Source: 2-12-FULL-35-15 sp036386835 (GTDB lineage Bacteria; Bacteroidota; Bacteroidia; 2-12-FULL-35-15). From it: 64,000 nucleotides of DNA. The stretch covers positions 1 through 64,000 of the forward strand of contig DASVUX010000050.1 of assembly GCA_036386835.1 (NCBI GenBank). The letters are read 5' to 3'. This document shows positions 34,741 to 42,101 of the stretch, in pieces (the first letter of the stretch is position 1; every line of letters starts with the position of its first letter). A program made the translations under genes and the position numbers. Below the pieces are notes generated by a model. It worked only from the letters and a program-made list of their open reading frames with translations. It was not told the DNA's origin and ran no database searches.

Positions 34741-35259
34741 GTGTCAAACGCAAACATAAAAAGAGTTAAATCAAGTGATATCGAACTTAAAGATAAGCTT
34801 GTAAGCATTCAACGTGTAACCAAAGTTACCAAAGGAGGTAGAAATTTTACATTTTCAGCTATTGTTGTAGTTGGAAATGAAAAAGGGATCGTAGGTTACG
34901 GTTTAGGTAAAGCAAAAGAGGTTACTGATGCTATCACTAAAGGTATCGATGATGCTAAAAAGAATCTGATCAAAGTTGCGATCGTTAAAGGAACAGTTCC
35001 TCACGAACAGCTTGGTAAGTTCAGTGGTTCTGTGGTCTTTTTAAAGCCTGCGGCCCATGGTACCGGTGTTATTGCAGGTGGTGCAATGCGCGCTGTTCTT
35101 GAGAGCGTTGGAGTAACCGATGTATTGGCTAAATCCAAAGGATCATCAAATCCTCACAATGTGGTTAAAGCTACAATGGATGCATTGATGAAAATGCGTG
35201 ATGCAGCTACAGTTGCTCAGCAGCGTGGTATCTCAATGGAAAAAGTATTTAACGGATAA
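34741..35259 (+). CDS. rpsE: 30S ribosomal protein S5
   Basis: 172 residues, starting at a GTG. G-G-R-N-F-T-F-S-A-I-V-V-V-G, G-Y-G-L-G-K-A-K-E-V and G-G-A-M-R-A-V-L-E are the conserved fidelity and spectinomycin-loop regions. No ATG in frame gives a better N-terminus. Confidence 0.96.
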   Translation: MSNANIKRVKSSDIELKDKLVSIQRVTKVTKGGRNFTFSAIVVVGNEKGIVGYGLGKAKEVTDAITKGIDDAKKNLIKVAIVKGTVPHEQLGKFSGSVVFLKPAAHGTGVIAGGAMRAVLESVGVTDVLAKSKGSSNPHNVVKATMDALMKMRDAATVAQQRGISMEKVFNG

Positions 35260-35262
35260 TCC

Positions 35263-35334
35263 AATTTGAAAATGGGCTAATTTGATAATTAGTTAATTAA
35301 TTTTCAAATCGTATAATTTTCAAATTTTCAAATT
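35263..35334 (+). repeat. Palindromic spacer rpsE-rpmD (family A)
   Basis: AATTTGAAAAT at 35263-35273 is inverted as ATTTTCAAATT at 35324-35334, with a second similar TTTTCAAAT at 35301-35309. The same words recur in the rpmJ-rpsM spacer. Confidence 0.65.
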
Positions 35335-35341
35335 AAAAAAA

Positions 35342-35518
35342 ATGGCAACAATTAAGATCAAACAAATAAAAAGTGGAATCGATCGCCCGGAACGTCAAAA
35401 ACGTACCTTGTATGCATTAGGATTCAGAAAAATGAACCAGACCATTGAAAAAGAGGCAACACCTCAGATTCTCGGTATGATTCACAAAGTATCACATTTG
35501 GTGACAGTAATAAAATAA
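35342..35518 (+). CDS. rpmD: 50S ribosomal protein L30
   Basis: 58 residues. It starts M-A-T-I-K-I-K-Q-I-K-S-G-I and continues R-T-L-Y-A-L-G-F-R-K-M-N-Q, the conserved L30 core, ending V-T-V-I-K. Length and position between rpsE and rplO are standard. Confidence 0.95.
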   Translation: MATIKIKQIKSGIDRPERQKRTLYALGFRKMNQTIEKEATPQILGMIHKVSHLVTVIK

Positions 35519-35594
35519 TTAGAGAAGTATGAATTAGGGATCTGGAGAATACTCCAATTCTCCAATTTACTAAATCAATAAATAAGATAAAGAG
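35519..35594 (+). repeat. Palindromic spacer rpmD-rplO (family B)
   Basis: TGGAGAAT-ACTCCA-ATTCTCCA forms a compact hairpin. The right flank CTCCAATTTACTAAATCA closely resembles CTCCAATTCACTAATTCA in the map-infA spacer, and the left flanks (TTAGAGAA...) also match. Confidence 0.6.
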
Positions 35595-36065
35595 ATGAAC
35601 TTAAGTAAATTAACTCCGGCAGAAGGTTCTGTTAAGAATGCTAAGAAACGTTTAGGTAGAGGACAGGGTTCCGGTAAAGGCGGTACTTCCACAAAAGGAC
35701 ATAAAGGTGCTCAGTCACGTTCGGGGTACTCTGCAAAAAGAGGTTTCGAAGGTGGTCAGATGCCGTTACAAAGACGTGTTCCTAAATTCGGATTTAAAAA
35801 TATCAACCGTGTGGAATACCGCGGGATCAATCTGGATGTTATCCAGGGATTGGTTGATAACAACAAAATTTCTACTGTAGATCTGGAATTCCTGATCTCT
35901 AAAGGACTCGCTCACAAGAATGATAAAGTGAAAATCCTTGGCCGCGGAGAATTAAAATCTAAAGTTGATGTTTCTGTTCATGCCTTTTCAGCAGCAGCTA
36001 AATCAGCCATTGAAGCACAAGGCGGAAAAGCCGAGTCAGTTGAAAAGACTGTAGAAAAAGCATAA
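35595..36065 (+). CDS. rplO: 50S ribosomal protein L15
   Basis: 156 residues. The Gly-rich N-terminus R-L-G-R-G-Q-G-S-G-K-G-G-T-S and F-E-G-G-Q-M-P-L-Q-R-R-V-P-K are typical. A short acidic and Lys-rich tail ends the protein. It precedes secY by 23 bases. Confidence 0.97.
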   Translation: MNLSKLTPAEGSVKNAKKRLGRGQGSGKGGTSTKGHKGAQSRSGYSAKRGFEGGQMPLQRRVPKFGFKNINRVEYRGINLDVIQGLVDNNKISTVDLEFLISKGLAHKNDKVKILGRGELKSKVDVSVHAFSAAAKSAIEAQGGKAESVEKTVEKA

Positions 36066-36088
36066 TATTTTACGTGTAAAAACGGTAT

Positions 36089-37432
36089 ATGAAAAACTTT
36101 ATAAACACATTAAAGAATATCTGGAAGATCGAGGATCTGAGAGTGCGTATCTTAAACACTCTTGGCTTCATCCTGATTTACCGTTTAGGTTCTTACGTTG
36201 TATTGCCAGGGGTAAATTCCGATGCGCTGACTGCTGCAAATGACAGCAGTTCCCAGGAAGGGATCGTTGGACTTATAAATATTTTTGCAGGAGGGGCCTT
36301 TTCACGTGCTTCTATTTTTGGTTTAGGTATTATGCCTTACATTTCTGCTTCTATCGTTGTTCAGCTTTTGGGAATGGCATTGCCTTATTTTCGCAAGATG
36401 CAGATGGAAGGCGAAAGCGGGCGTAAAAAGATCAACCAGATCACTCGTTTCTTAACGGTTATCATTACTGTTTTCCAATGTCCTGGTTACATTGCAACAC
36501 AGATTACAAATAAAGCCGGTGTGGTTACAGATCCTAGTACATTCTGGTGGATCCAGTCGGTACTTATCCTTGTTACAGGAACTATGTTCGTAATGTGGCT
36601 TGGAGAGAAGATCACGGATAAAGGTATCGGCAACGGTATTTCTATCCTGATCATGATTGGTATCATCGCACGTTTACCATTTGCGTTTGTATCGGAGTTT
36701 GGTTCCCGTGTTGGCGGTGAAGGCGGAGGTCTGATCATGCTATTAATAGAATTGGTTCTTTTAATGCTTATTGTTATCGGGTCTATCATGCTTGTTCAGG
36801 GAACACGAAAGATCCCTGTACAGTTTGCCAAAAAGATCGTTGGAAACAAGCAATTTGGCGGGGTTCGTCAGTATATACCTTTGAAAGTGAATGCAGCTGG
36901 TGTTATGCCGATCATCTTCGCCCAGGCGATCATGTTCATCCCATTAACATTAGTAGGTTTTTCCCAGTCGGAATCAATGCAGAATTTCCTTGCACCATTA
37001 TCAAACTCTTATGGGTTTGTATATAATTTCATTTTTGCCCTTTTGATCATCGTGTTTACATATTTTTATACTGCGATCACGGTTAATCCAAACCAGATGG
37101 CAGAAGACATGAAACGTAACGGTGGGTTTGTACCGGGTGTTCAGCCAGGTAAGCAAACTGCAGAGTTCATTGACCAGATCATGTCACGTATTACTTTCCC
37201 GGGATCTTTATTCCTGGCCTTGATCGCGATATTACCTGCTTTCGCAATCAAGTTGAACATTCAGCAGGAGTTTGCCCAGTTTTATGGGGGAACCTCATTA
37301 TTGATCCTTGTAGGGGTTGTTCTGGATACATTGCAGCAGATAGAGAGCCACTTGTTAAACCGCCATTATGATGGTTTAATGAAGACAGGAAGAATAAAAG
37401 GTCGCTCTACGATGAGCATGACCACAGCTTAA
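36089..37432 (+). CDS. secY: Protein translocase subunit SecY
   Basis: 447 residues with ten predicted membrane helices. L-G-I-M-P-Y-I-S-A-S-I-V (helix 2 region), the N-P-N-Q-M-A-E-D-M-K cytoplasmic loop and the C-terminal L-L-N-R-H-Y-D segment are characteristic. It forms the inner-membrane channel used by every signal-peptide protein in this window, including the T9SS substrates. Confidence 0.97.
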   Translation: MKNFINTLKNIWKIEDLRVRILNTLGFILIYRLGSYVVLPGVNSDALTAANDSSSQEGIVGLINIFAGGAFSRASIFGLGIMPYISASIVVQLLGMALPYFRKMQMEGESGRKKINQITRFLTVIITVFQCPGYIATQITNKAGVVTDPSTFWWIQSVLILVTGTMFVMWLGEKITDKGIGNGISILIMIGIIARLPFAFVSEFGSRVGGEGGGLIMLLIELVLLMLIVIGSIMLVQGTRKIPVQFAKKIVGNKQFGGVRQYIPLKVNAAGVMPIIFAQAIMFIPLTLVGFSQSESMQNFLAPLSNSYGFVYNFIFALLIIVFTYFYTAITVNPNQMAEDMKRNGGFVPGVQPGKQTAEFIDQIMSRITFPGSLFLALIAILPAFAIKLNIQQEFAQFYGGTSLLILVGVVLDTLQQIESHLLNRHYDGLMKTGRIKGRSTMSMTTA

Positions 37433-37450
37433 TACAAGAGAAGGAGAAAC

Positions 37451-38236
37451 GTGTCGAAAGGATTGTATTATAAGACAAAAGAAGAAATTGAATTAATAAG
37501 AGAAAGTTCTTTACTTGTTGGAAAAACTTTAGCCGAAGTAGCAAAAGTCATTAAGCCCGGAGTAACAACCTTATCACTTGATAAAGTTGCCTATCAGTTT
37601 ATAAATGACAACAAAGCGGTTCCTGCTTTTTTAAATTATAACGGTTTCCCGAATTCCCTGTGTATTTCAGTAAATGCACATGTAGTTCACGGGCTTCCGG
37701 GAAAATATGAATTAAAGGATGGGGATATCGTTTCCGTGGACTGCGGAGTGGTCAAAAATAAATTTTTTGGAGATTCCGCTTATACATTTGCTGTCGGAGA
37801 AGTGAAAACCGAGGTGCTGGAACTGCTGAAGGTCACAAAGGAAAGCCTGTATAAGGCAATCGAGATGTGCACAGCCGGGAAAAGGATCGGGGATATCAGT
37901 GAAGCTGTTCAATCTCATGCAGAAGGCCATGGTTTCTCTGTAGTAAGAGAGCTTGTAGGACACGGGATAGGAAAAAATCTTCACGAATCTCCTGAAGTAC
38001 CAAATTATGGTAAAAAAGGTACAGGATTGAAGCTCCAGGAAGGATTGGTCATTGCAATTGAGCCTATGATCAATATGGGGAAGAAAGCGATCATCCAGGA
38101 GAATGATGGCTGGACAATAAGAACTGCTGATAATTTACCTTCAGCACACTTTGAGCACACTGTTACAATAGGCAAAGACAAGGCAGATATTTTATCAAGC
38201 TTTGAATTTATAGAAGAAGTACTAAAAACAAAATAA
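37451..38236 (+). CDS. map: Methionine aminopeptidase, type I
   Basis: 261 residues from a GTG start, 18 bases after secY. The five metal ligands are in conserved contexts: V-D-C-G-V, F-G-D-S-A, G-H-G-I-G, I-E-P-M-I and H-T-V-T-I preceded by the last Glu region. It removes initiator Met from new proteins. Position between secY and infA is common in Bacteroidota. Confidence 0.95.
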   Translation: MSKGLYYKTKEEIELIRESSLLVGKTLAEVAKVIKPGVTTLSLDKVAYQFINDNKAVPAFLNYNGFPNSLCISVNAHVVHGLPGKYELKDGDIVSVDCGVVKNKFFGDSAYTFAVGEVKTEVLELLKVTKESLYKAIEMCTAGKRIGDISEAVQSHAEGHGFSVVRELVGHGIGKNLHESPEVPNYGKKGTGLKLQEGLVIAIEPMINMGKKAIIQENDGWTIRTADNLPSAHFEHTVTIGKDKADILSSFEFIEEVLKTK

Positions 38237-38315
38237 ATTAGAGAAATAGAGAAGGAAGATACGGAGAGTTTAAATCACTCGATCTCCAATTCACTAATTC
38301 AATAATTAAAAATAT
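38237..38315 (+). repeat. Repeat-bearing spacer map-infA (family B)
   Basis: TTAGAGAA at the left and CTCCAATTCACTAATTCAAT at the right resemble the rpmD-rplO spacer. A weak GAGT...ACTC hairpin lies between. Confidence 0.5.
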
Positions 38316-38534
38316 ATGGCAAAACAAGCGTCAATAGAGCAGGATGGAACCATTTTAGAAGCATTGTCGAATGCAATGTTTCGTGTTGAGCTCGAGAACG
38401 GACATGTTATCACTGCTCACATATCAGGAAAGATGCGGATGCATTACATTAAGATCCTGACAGGAGACAAAGTAAAAGTGGAAATGTCGCCATACGATTT
38501 AACAAAAGGAAGAATTTCATACAGGTACAAATAA
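38316..38534 (+). CDS. infA: Translation initiation factor IF-1
   Basis: 72 residues, the family length. M-A-K-Q-A-S-I-E-Q-D-G-T-I-L-E-A-L and the OB-fold segment G-D-K-V-K-V-E-M-S-P-Y-D-L are conserved. It blocks the A site during initiation. Confidence 0.97.
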   Translation: MAKQASIEQDGTILEALSNAMFRVELENGHVITAHISGKMRMHYIKILTGDKVKVEMSPYDLTKGRISYRYK

Positions 38535-38609
38535 AAACAGATATGAGATATTAGACGCGAGATATTAGATCTCAAATCTCAAATCTCAGGTCTCAAATCT
38601 AAAACAACA
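38535..38609 (+). repeat. Palindromic spacer infA-rpmJ (family C)
   Basis: GAGATATTAGA words on the left are followed by four copies of TCTCAAATCT-like words on the right; the two halves are partly complementary. The rpoA-rplQ spacer has the same vocabulary. Confidence 0.6.
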
Positions 38610-38726
38610 ATGAAAGTTAGAGCATCAGTAAAAAAGAGAAGTGTTGATTGTAAAATTGTTCGCAGAAACGGGCGTTTATATGTGATCAACAAGAAAAACC
38701 CAAAATTTAAACAAAGACAAAAATAA
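38610..38726 (+). CDS. rpmJ: 50S ribosomal protein L36 (zinc-less form)
   Basis: 38 residues: M-K-V-R-A-S-V-K-K-R-S-V-D-C-K-I-V-R-R then a Lys/Asn-rich end K-F-K-Q-R-Q-K. The C-x2-C-x12-C-x4-H zinc site is lost except for Cys14, as in other zinc-independent L36 proteins. Position between infA and rpsM is standard. Confidence 0.95.
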   Translation: MKVRASVKKRSVDCKIVRRNGRLYVINKKNPKFKQRQK

Positions 38727-38729
38727 AAT

Positions 38730-38778
38730 CAATTTGAAAATTGGTGAATTTGAAAATTATTAATTCACTTTCAAATTG
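38730..38778 (+). repeat. Palindromic spacer rpmJ-rpsM (family A)
   Basis: CAATTTGAAA (38730-38739) is inverted as TTTCAAATTG (38769-38778), and inside it GTGAATT pairs with AATTCAC. This would give a nested stem of about 17 bp. It uses the same words as the rpsE-rpmD spacer. Confidence 0.7.
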
Positions 38779-38809
38779 ACACATTCTCAAATTATCAAAT
38801 TAAAGAAAA

Positions 38810-39187
38810 ATGGCTAGAATTGCAGGTATTGACTTACCAAACAACAAAAGAGGCGAAATAGGTTTAACTTACATCTTCGGAATCGGTCGTAGCACTGCCC
38901 GTAAAGTATTAAGCGAAGCAGGCATCGATGCAAATGTTAAAGTTCAGGACTGGAACGATGAGCAGTTAACTGCTATCCGTACTATCCTGAATGATAAGTA
39001 TAAATTAGAAGGAGCTTTGCGCTCTGAAGTTCAGCTGCACATCAAGCGTCTAATGGATATCGGTTCATATCGTGGGATCCGTCACCGTTTAGGTTTACCT
39101 GTTCGCGGACAGACAACTAAGAACAACGCCCGTACCCGTAAAGGTAAGCGTAAGACTGTTGCAAACAAAAAGAAGGTAACTAAATAA
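38810..39187 (+). CDS. rpsM: 30S ribosomal protein S13
   Basis: 125 residues. M-A-R-I-A-G-I-D-L-P-N-N-K-R and Y-R-G-I-R-H-R-L-G-L-P-V-R-G-Q are conserved, with a basic C-terminal tail that reaches the P-site tRNA. It opens the alpha section. Confidence 0.97.
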   Translation: MARIAGIDLPNNKRGEIGLTYIFGIGRSTARKVLSEAGIDANVKVQDWNDEQLTAIRTILNDKYKLEGALRSEVQLHIKRLMDIGSYRGIRHRLGLPVRGQTTKNNARTRKGKRKTVANKKKVTK

Positions 39188-39205
39188 TAAGTAACAACCG
39201 GTTGT

Positions 39206-39224
39206 CTTTCCGAAACACGGAAAG
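39206..39224 (+). repeat. Hairpin in the rpsM-rpsK spacer
   Basis: CTTTCCG pairs with CGGAAAG around AAACA. The stem lies 27 bases before the rpsK ATG and has no T-run. Confidence 0.5.
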
Positions 39225-39251
39225 GGGACGATCATTTATATAAATACCAAA

Positions 39252-39662
39252 ATGGCAAAACAAAATCAACAGACTACTGCAACAAAAGCAGCAGCAAAGA
39301 AAAGAGTTGTTAAAGTGGAGGCAGTGGGCCAGGCCCATATCAACGCTACTTTTAACAATATCATCATTTCTTTAACAAACAATGCTGGTCAGGTTATTTC
39401 CTGGTCAAGTGCAGGTAAAATGGGATTCCGCGGTTCTAAGAAGAACACTCCTTATGCGGCACAATTAGCAGCCCAGGATTGCGGTAAAGTAGCGCATGAT
39501 GCAGGCTTAAGAAAAGTAAAAGTGTTTGTAAAAGGCCCTGGCGCAGGACGTGAGTCGGCAATCAGAACCCTTTCAGGCGTTGGAATCGAGATCTCTGAGA
39601 TCATGGATATCACTCCAATCCCACACAACGGATGCCGTCCTCCAAAACGCAGAAGGGTATAA
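39252..39662 (+). CDS. rpsK: 30S ribosomal protein S11
   Basis: 136 residues with a Gln/Lys/Ala-rich N-terminal extension. A-H-I-N-A-T-F-N-N-I-I, K-G-P-G-A-G-R-E-S-A and P-I-P-H-N-G-C-R-P-P-K-R-R-R are conserved platform-protein motifs. Confidence 0.97.
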   Translation: MAKQNQQTTATKAAAKKRVVKVEAVGQAHINATFNNIIISLTNNAGQVISWSSAGKMGFRGSKKNTPYAAQLAAQDCGKVAHDAGLRKVKVFVKGPGAGRESAIRTLSGVGIEISEIMDITPIPHNGCRPPKRRRV

Positions 39663-39674
39663 TATAGTTTGTAG

Positions 39675-39717
39675 TTTGTTGTTGATATGTTTCAAGCAAT
39701 GAACACCAAACAACAAA
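39675..39717 (+). repeat. Inverted repeat in the rpsK-rpsD spacer (family D)
   Basis: TTTGTTGTT (39675-39683) is inverted as AACAACAAA (39709-39717), loop 25 bases. This family has one member in the window. Confidence 0.55.
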
Positions 39718-39755
39718 TAACAAAACATTTAACACATTTAATTTAAAAATACACA

Positions 39756-40361
39756 ATGGCAAGATACATCGGCCCCAAGTCAAGAATAGCAAGAAAGTTC
39801 AAAGAACCAATTTTTGGTCCTGATAAAGTTTTAGAAAAAAAGAATTACCCTCCGGGACAGCACGGTTTATCAAAGAAACGTTCAAAACAATCTGAATATG
39901 CTGTTCAGCTGCAGGAAAAGCAAAAAGCAAAATATACTTACGGTATTTTAGAGCGCCAGTTCGCGAAGATCTATCACATGGCACAGCGTGCACATGGTGT
40001 TACAGGTGAGGTTTTATTACAGTTAATCGAATCACGCCTTGATAACGTAGTTTATCGTATGGGCATTGCTCCTACACGCAGCGGTGCGCGCCAGCTTGTT
40101 GGCCACCGTCATATCACGGTTAACGGAAGTGTTGTGAACATCGCTTCTTACATCCTTAAGCCAGGTGATGTTGTTGGTGTTCGTGAGCGTTCAAAATCAC
40201 TCGAGGTGATCAATACAGCTGTTTCAGGTGCTACAAACCAGTTCCCATGGATCGATTTTGATAAATCGTCAATGACTGGTAAGTTTATCAATGTTCCGGA
40301 AAGATTACAGATCCCGGAAAACATTAAAGAACAACTGATTGTCGAGCTTTACTCGAAATAA
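39756..40361 (+). CDS. rpsD: 30S ribosomal protein S4
   Basis: 201 residues. M-A-R-Y-I-G-P-K-S-R-I-A-R, Y-P-P-G-Q-H-G and the S4 RNA-binding domain (R-L-D-N-V-V-Y-R-M-G; R-Q-L-V-G-H-R-H-I) are present. The N-terminal zinc-finger cysteines of some S4 proteins are absent. Confidence 0.97.
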   Translation: MARYIGPKSRIARKFKEPIFGPDKVLEKKNYPPGQHGLSKKRSKQSEYAVQLQEKQKAKYTYGILERQFAKIYHMAQRAHGVTGEVLLQLIESRLDNVVYRMGIAPTRSGARQLVGHRHITVNGSVVNIASYILKPGDVVGVRERSKSLEVINTAVSGATNQFPWIDFDKSSMTGKFINVPERLQIPENIKEQLIVELYSK

Positions 40362-40416
40362 TCAGTAAGTTTGCACAATTAATTAAAAACAGTTTATAAC
40401 TTAAAACATATATACA

Positions 40417-41409
40417 ATGGCAATTTTAGCTTTTCAAAAACCTGATAAGGTTATAATGGTAAATTCCAGTGAAACTGAAGGACAATTTGAATTCCGTCCG
40501 CTAGAACCTGGCTATGGTATTACTGTAGGTAATGCTTTGCGCAGAATTTTATTATCATCACTTGAAGGGCATGCTATTACAACTGTAAAGATCGAAGGTG
40601 TTGATCATGAATTTTCAACATTAAAAGGTGTTACAGAAGATGTTACAGAAATTATCCTGAACCTGAAACAAGTTCGTTTCAAAAAACAAATAGATACTAC
40701 TGATTTTGAAAAAGTTACAGTGAATATTTCAGGTAAGACCCAGCTAACAGCAGGTGATATCGGGAAATTCACTTCAGGCTTCCAGGTGCTGAATTCAGAT
40801 CTTGTGATTTGCAACATGGAATCCAATGTAAAGTTGAAAATTGAACTTACAATTGACAAAGGCCGTGGTTATGTTCCTGCAGAGGAAAACAAACCGGTTA
40901 ACTCAAGCGCAGGTTTAATTCCTATCGATTCTATCTACACACCGATCAAAAATGTACAATACAGCATTGAGAACTACCGTGTAGAACAAAAAACGGATTA
41001 TGAGAAACTGGTAATGAACATTGTTACTGACGGATCTATCCATCCTAAAGAAGCATTGAAAGAAGCAGCTAAAATCCTTATTCACCACTTCATGTTATTC
41101 TCTGACGAGCGTATCACCCTGGATACTGAAGAAAAAATGGCAACTGAGGAATTTGATGAAACCTCATTGCACATGCGTCAGTTATTGAAAACAAAATTAG
41201 TTGATATGGATCTTTCTGTCCGCGCTTTAAATTGCTTAAAAGCTGCAGACGTTGAAACATTGGCTGACCTTGTTTCTTTTGCAAAACATGACCTGTTAAA
41301 ATTCCGCAACTTCGGTAAAAAATCACTTACTGAGCTTGAAGACCTTGTTGCTAATAAAGGTTTGAATTTCGGAATGAACTTAGCAAAATATAAATTAGAT
41401 AAAGACTAA
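40417..41409 (+). CDS. rpoA: DNA-directed RNA polymerase alpha subunit
   Basis: 330 residues. The N-terminal dimerisation domain has G-Y-G-I-T-V-G-N-A-L-R-R-I-L-L-S-S. The C-terminal domain has D-L-S-V-R-A-L-N-C-L-K and the R-N-F-G-K-K-S-L segment that contacts UP elements and activators. TAAGTTTG at 40366-40373 upstream matches a -7 box; its TTG is 24 bases away, so an internal promoter is only possible. Confidence 0.97.
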   Translation: MAILAFQKPDKVIMVNSSETEGQFEFRPLEPGYGITVGNALRRILLSSLEGHAITTVKIEGVDHEFSTLKGVTEDVTEIILNLKQVRFKKQIDTTDFEKVTVNISGKTQLTAGDIGKFTSGFQVLNSDLVICNMESNVKLKIELTIDKGRGYVPAEENKPVNSSAGLIPIDSIYTPIKNVQYSIENYRVEQKTDYEKLVMNIVTDGSIHPKEALKEAAKILIHHFMLFSDERITLDTEEKMATEEFDETSLHMRQLLKTKLVDMDLSVRALNCLKAADVETLADLVSFAKHDLLKFRNFGKKSLTELEDLVANKGLNFGMNLAKYKLDKD

Positions 41410-41436
41410 AAAATTAGATCTGAGATCTGAGACAGG

Positions 41437-41465
41437 AGATGTGAGACATCTCAAATCTCACATCT
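41437..41465 (+). repeat. Perfect hairpin in the rpoA-rplQ spacer (family C)
   Basis: AGATGTGAGA and TCTCACATCT form a 10-bp perfect stem around CATCTCAAA. The flanking GATCTGAGATCTGAGA words resemble the infA-rpmJ spacer. Confidence 0.7.
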
Positions 41466-41489
41466 TATATCTCAATACTAAAAAACAAA

Positions 41490-41993
41490 ATGAGACACGG
41501 AGATAAAATAAACAATTTAGGCAGAAAGTCAGCGCACCGCAAAGCGATGTTGTCAAATATGGCTTGTTCTTTAATTCTGCACAAACGGATCAATACTACT
41601 CTTGCAAAAGCAAAAGCTTTAAGAACTTATGTTGAGCCCCTGATAACAAAATCTAAAGACGATTCTACACATTCAAGACGTACTGTATTTGCTTATCTTG
41701 GAAACAAAGAAGTAGTAACAATGCTATTTAAAGACATCGCTACAAAAGTGGCTGATCGTCCGGGCGGATACACCAGGATCCTGAAAACAGGTCACCGTTT
41801 AGGAGATAATGCTGATATGTGTTTTATCGAGCTTGTTGACTTTAACGAAAATATGCTTGCTGCGAAAGCGCCTGCAAAAGCGAAAACGTCAAGACGTGGC
41901 GGTAAGAAAAAAGCTGCTGATGCAAAAGCAACTGATGCAAAAGCAACAGAATCAAAAGAGGAATCAGCTGATGATAACTCAAAAAGTGAATAA
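41490..41993 (+). CDS. rplQ: 50S ribosomal protein L17 with extended C-terminus
   Basis: 167 residues. M-R-H-G-D-K-I-N-N-L-G-R and the H-R-K-A-M-L-S-N-M region match L17, whose core ends near residue 125. The last ~40 residues are an Ala/Lys/Glu/Asp-rich low-complexity tail. A terminator follows, closing the superoperon. Confidence 0.96.
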   Translation: MRHGDKINNLGRKSAHRKAMLSNMACSLILHKRINTTLAKAKALRTYVEPLITKSKDDSTHSRRTVFAYLGNKEVVTMLFKDIATKVADRPGGYTRILKTGHRLGDNADMCFIELVDFNENMLAAKAPAKAKTSRRGGKKKAADAKATDAKATESKEESADDNSKSE

Positions 41994-42020
41994 TTTGTGA
42001 AAATTAAAATTTAAAATCAT

Positions 42021-42056
42021 AAAAAGGATAAAGTATTTTTGCTTTATCCTTTTTTT
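42021..42056 (+). terminator. Terminator of the ribosomal superoperon
   Basis: AAAAAGGATAAAG pairs with CTTTATCCTTTTT (13 bp) around TATTTTTG, followed by more T. The loop itself reads as a perfect -7 box (TAnnTTTG), so it could also belong to a carA promoter, although no TTG lies at the right distance. Confidence 0.85.
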
Positions 42057-42101
42057 ATGACCATTTCCGGCTAACCGGGAAAAAGGAAGACAGAAAAAAA
42101 T

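Noticed and set aside
40339..40373. Internal promoter for rpoA
   Set aside because: The -7 box TAAGTTTG is perfect, but the nearest TTG is 24 bases away and the region overlaps the rpsD end; noted under rpoA but not called separately.
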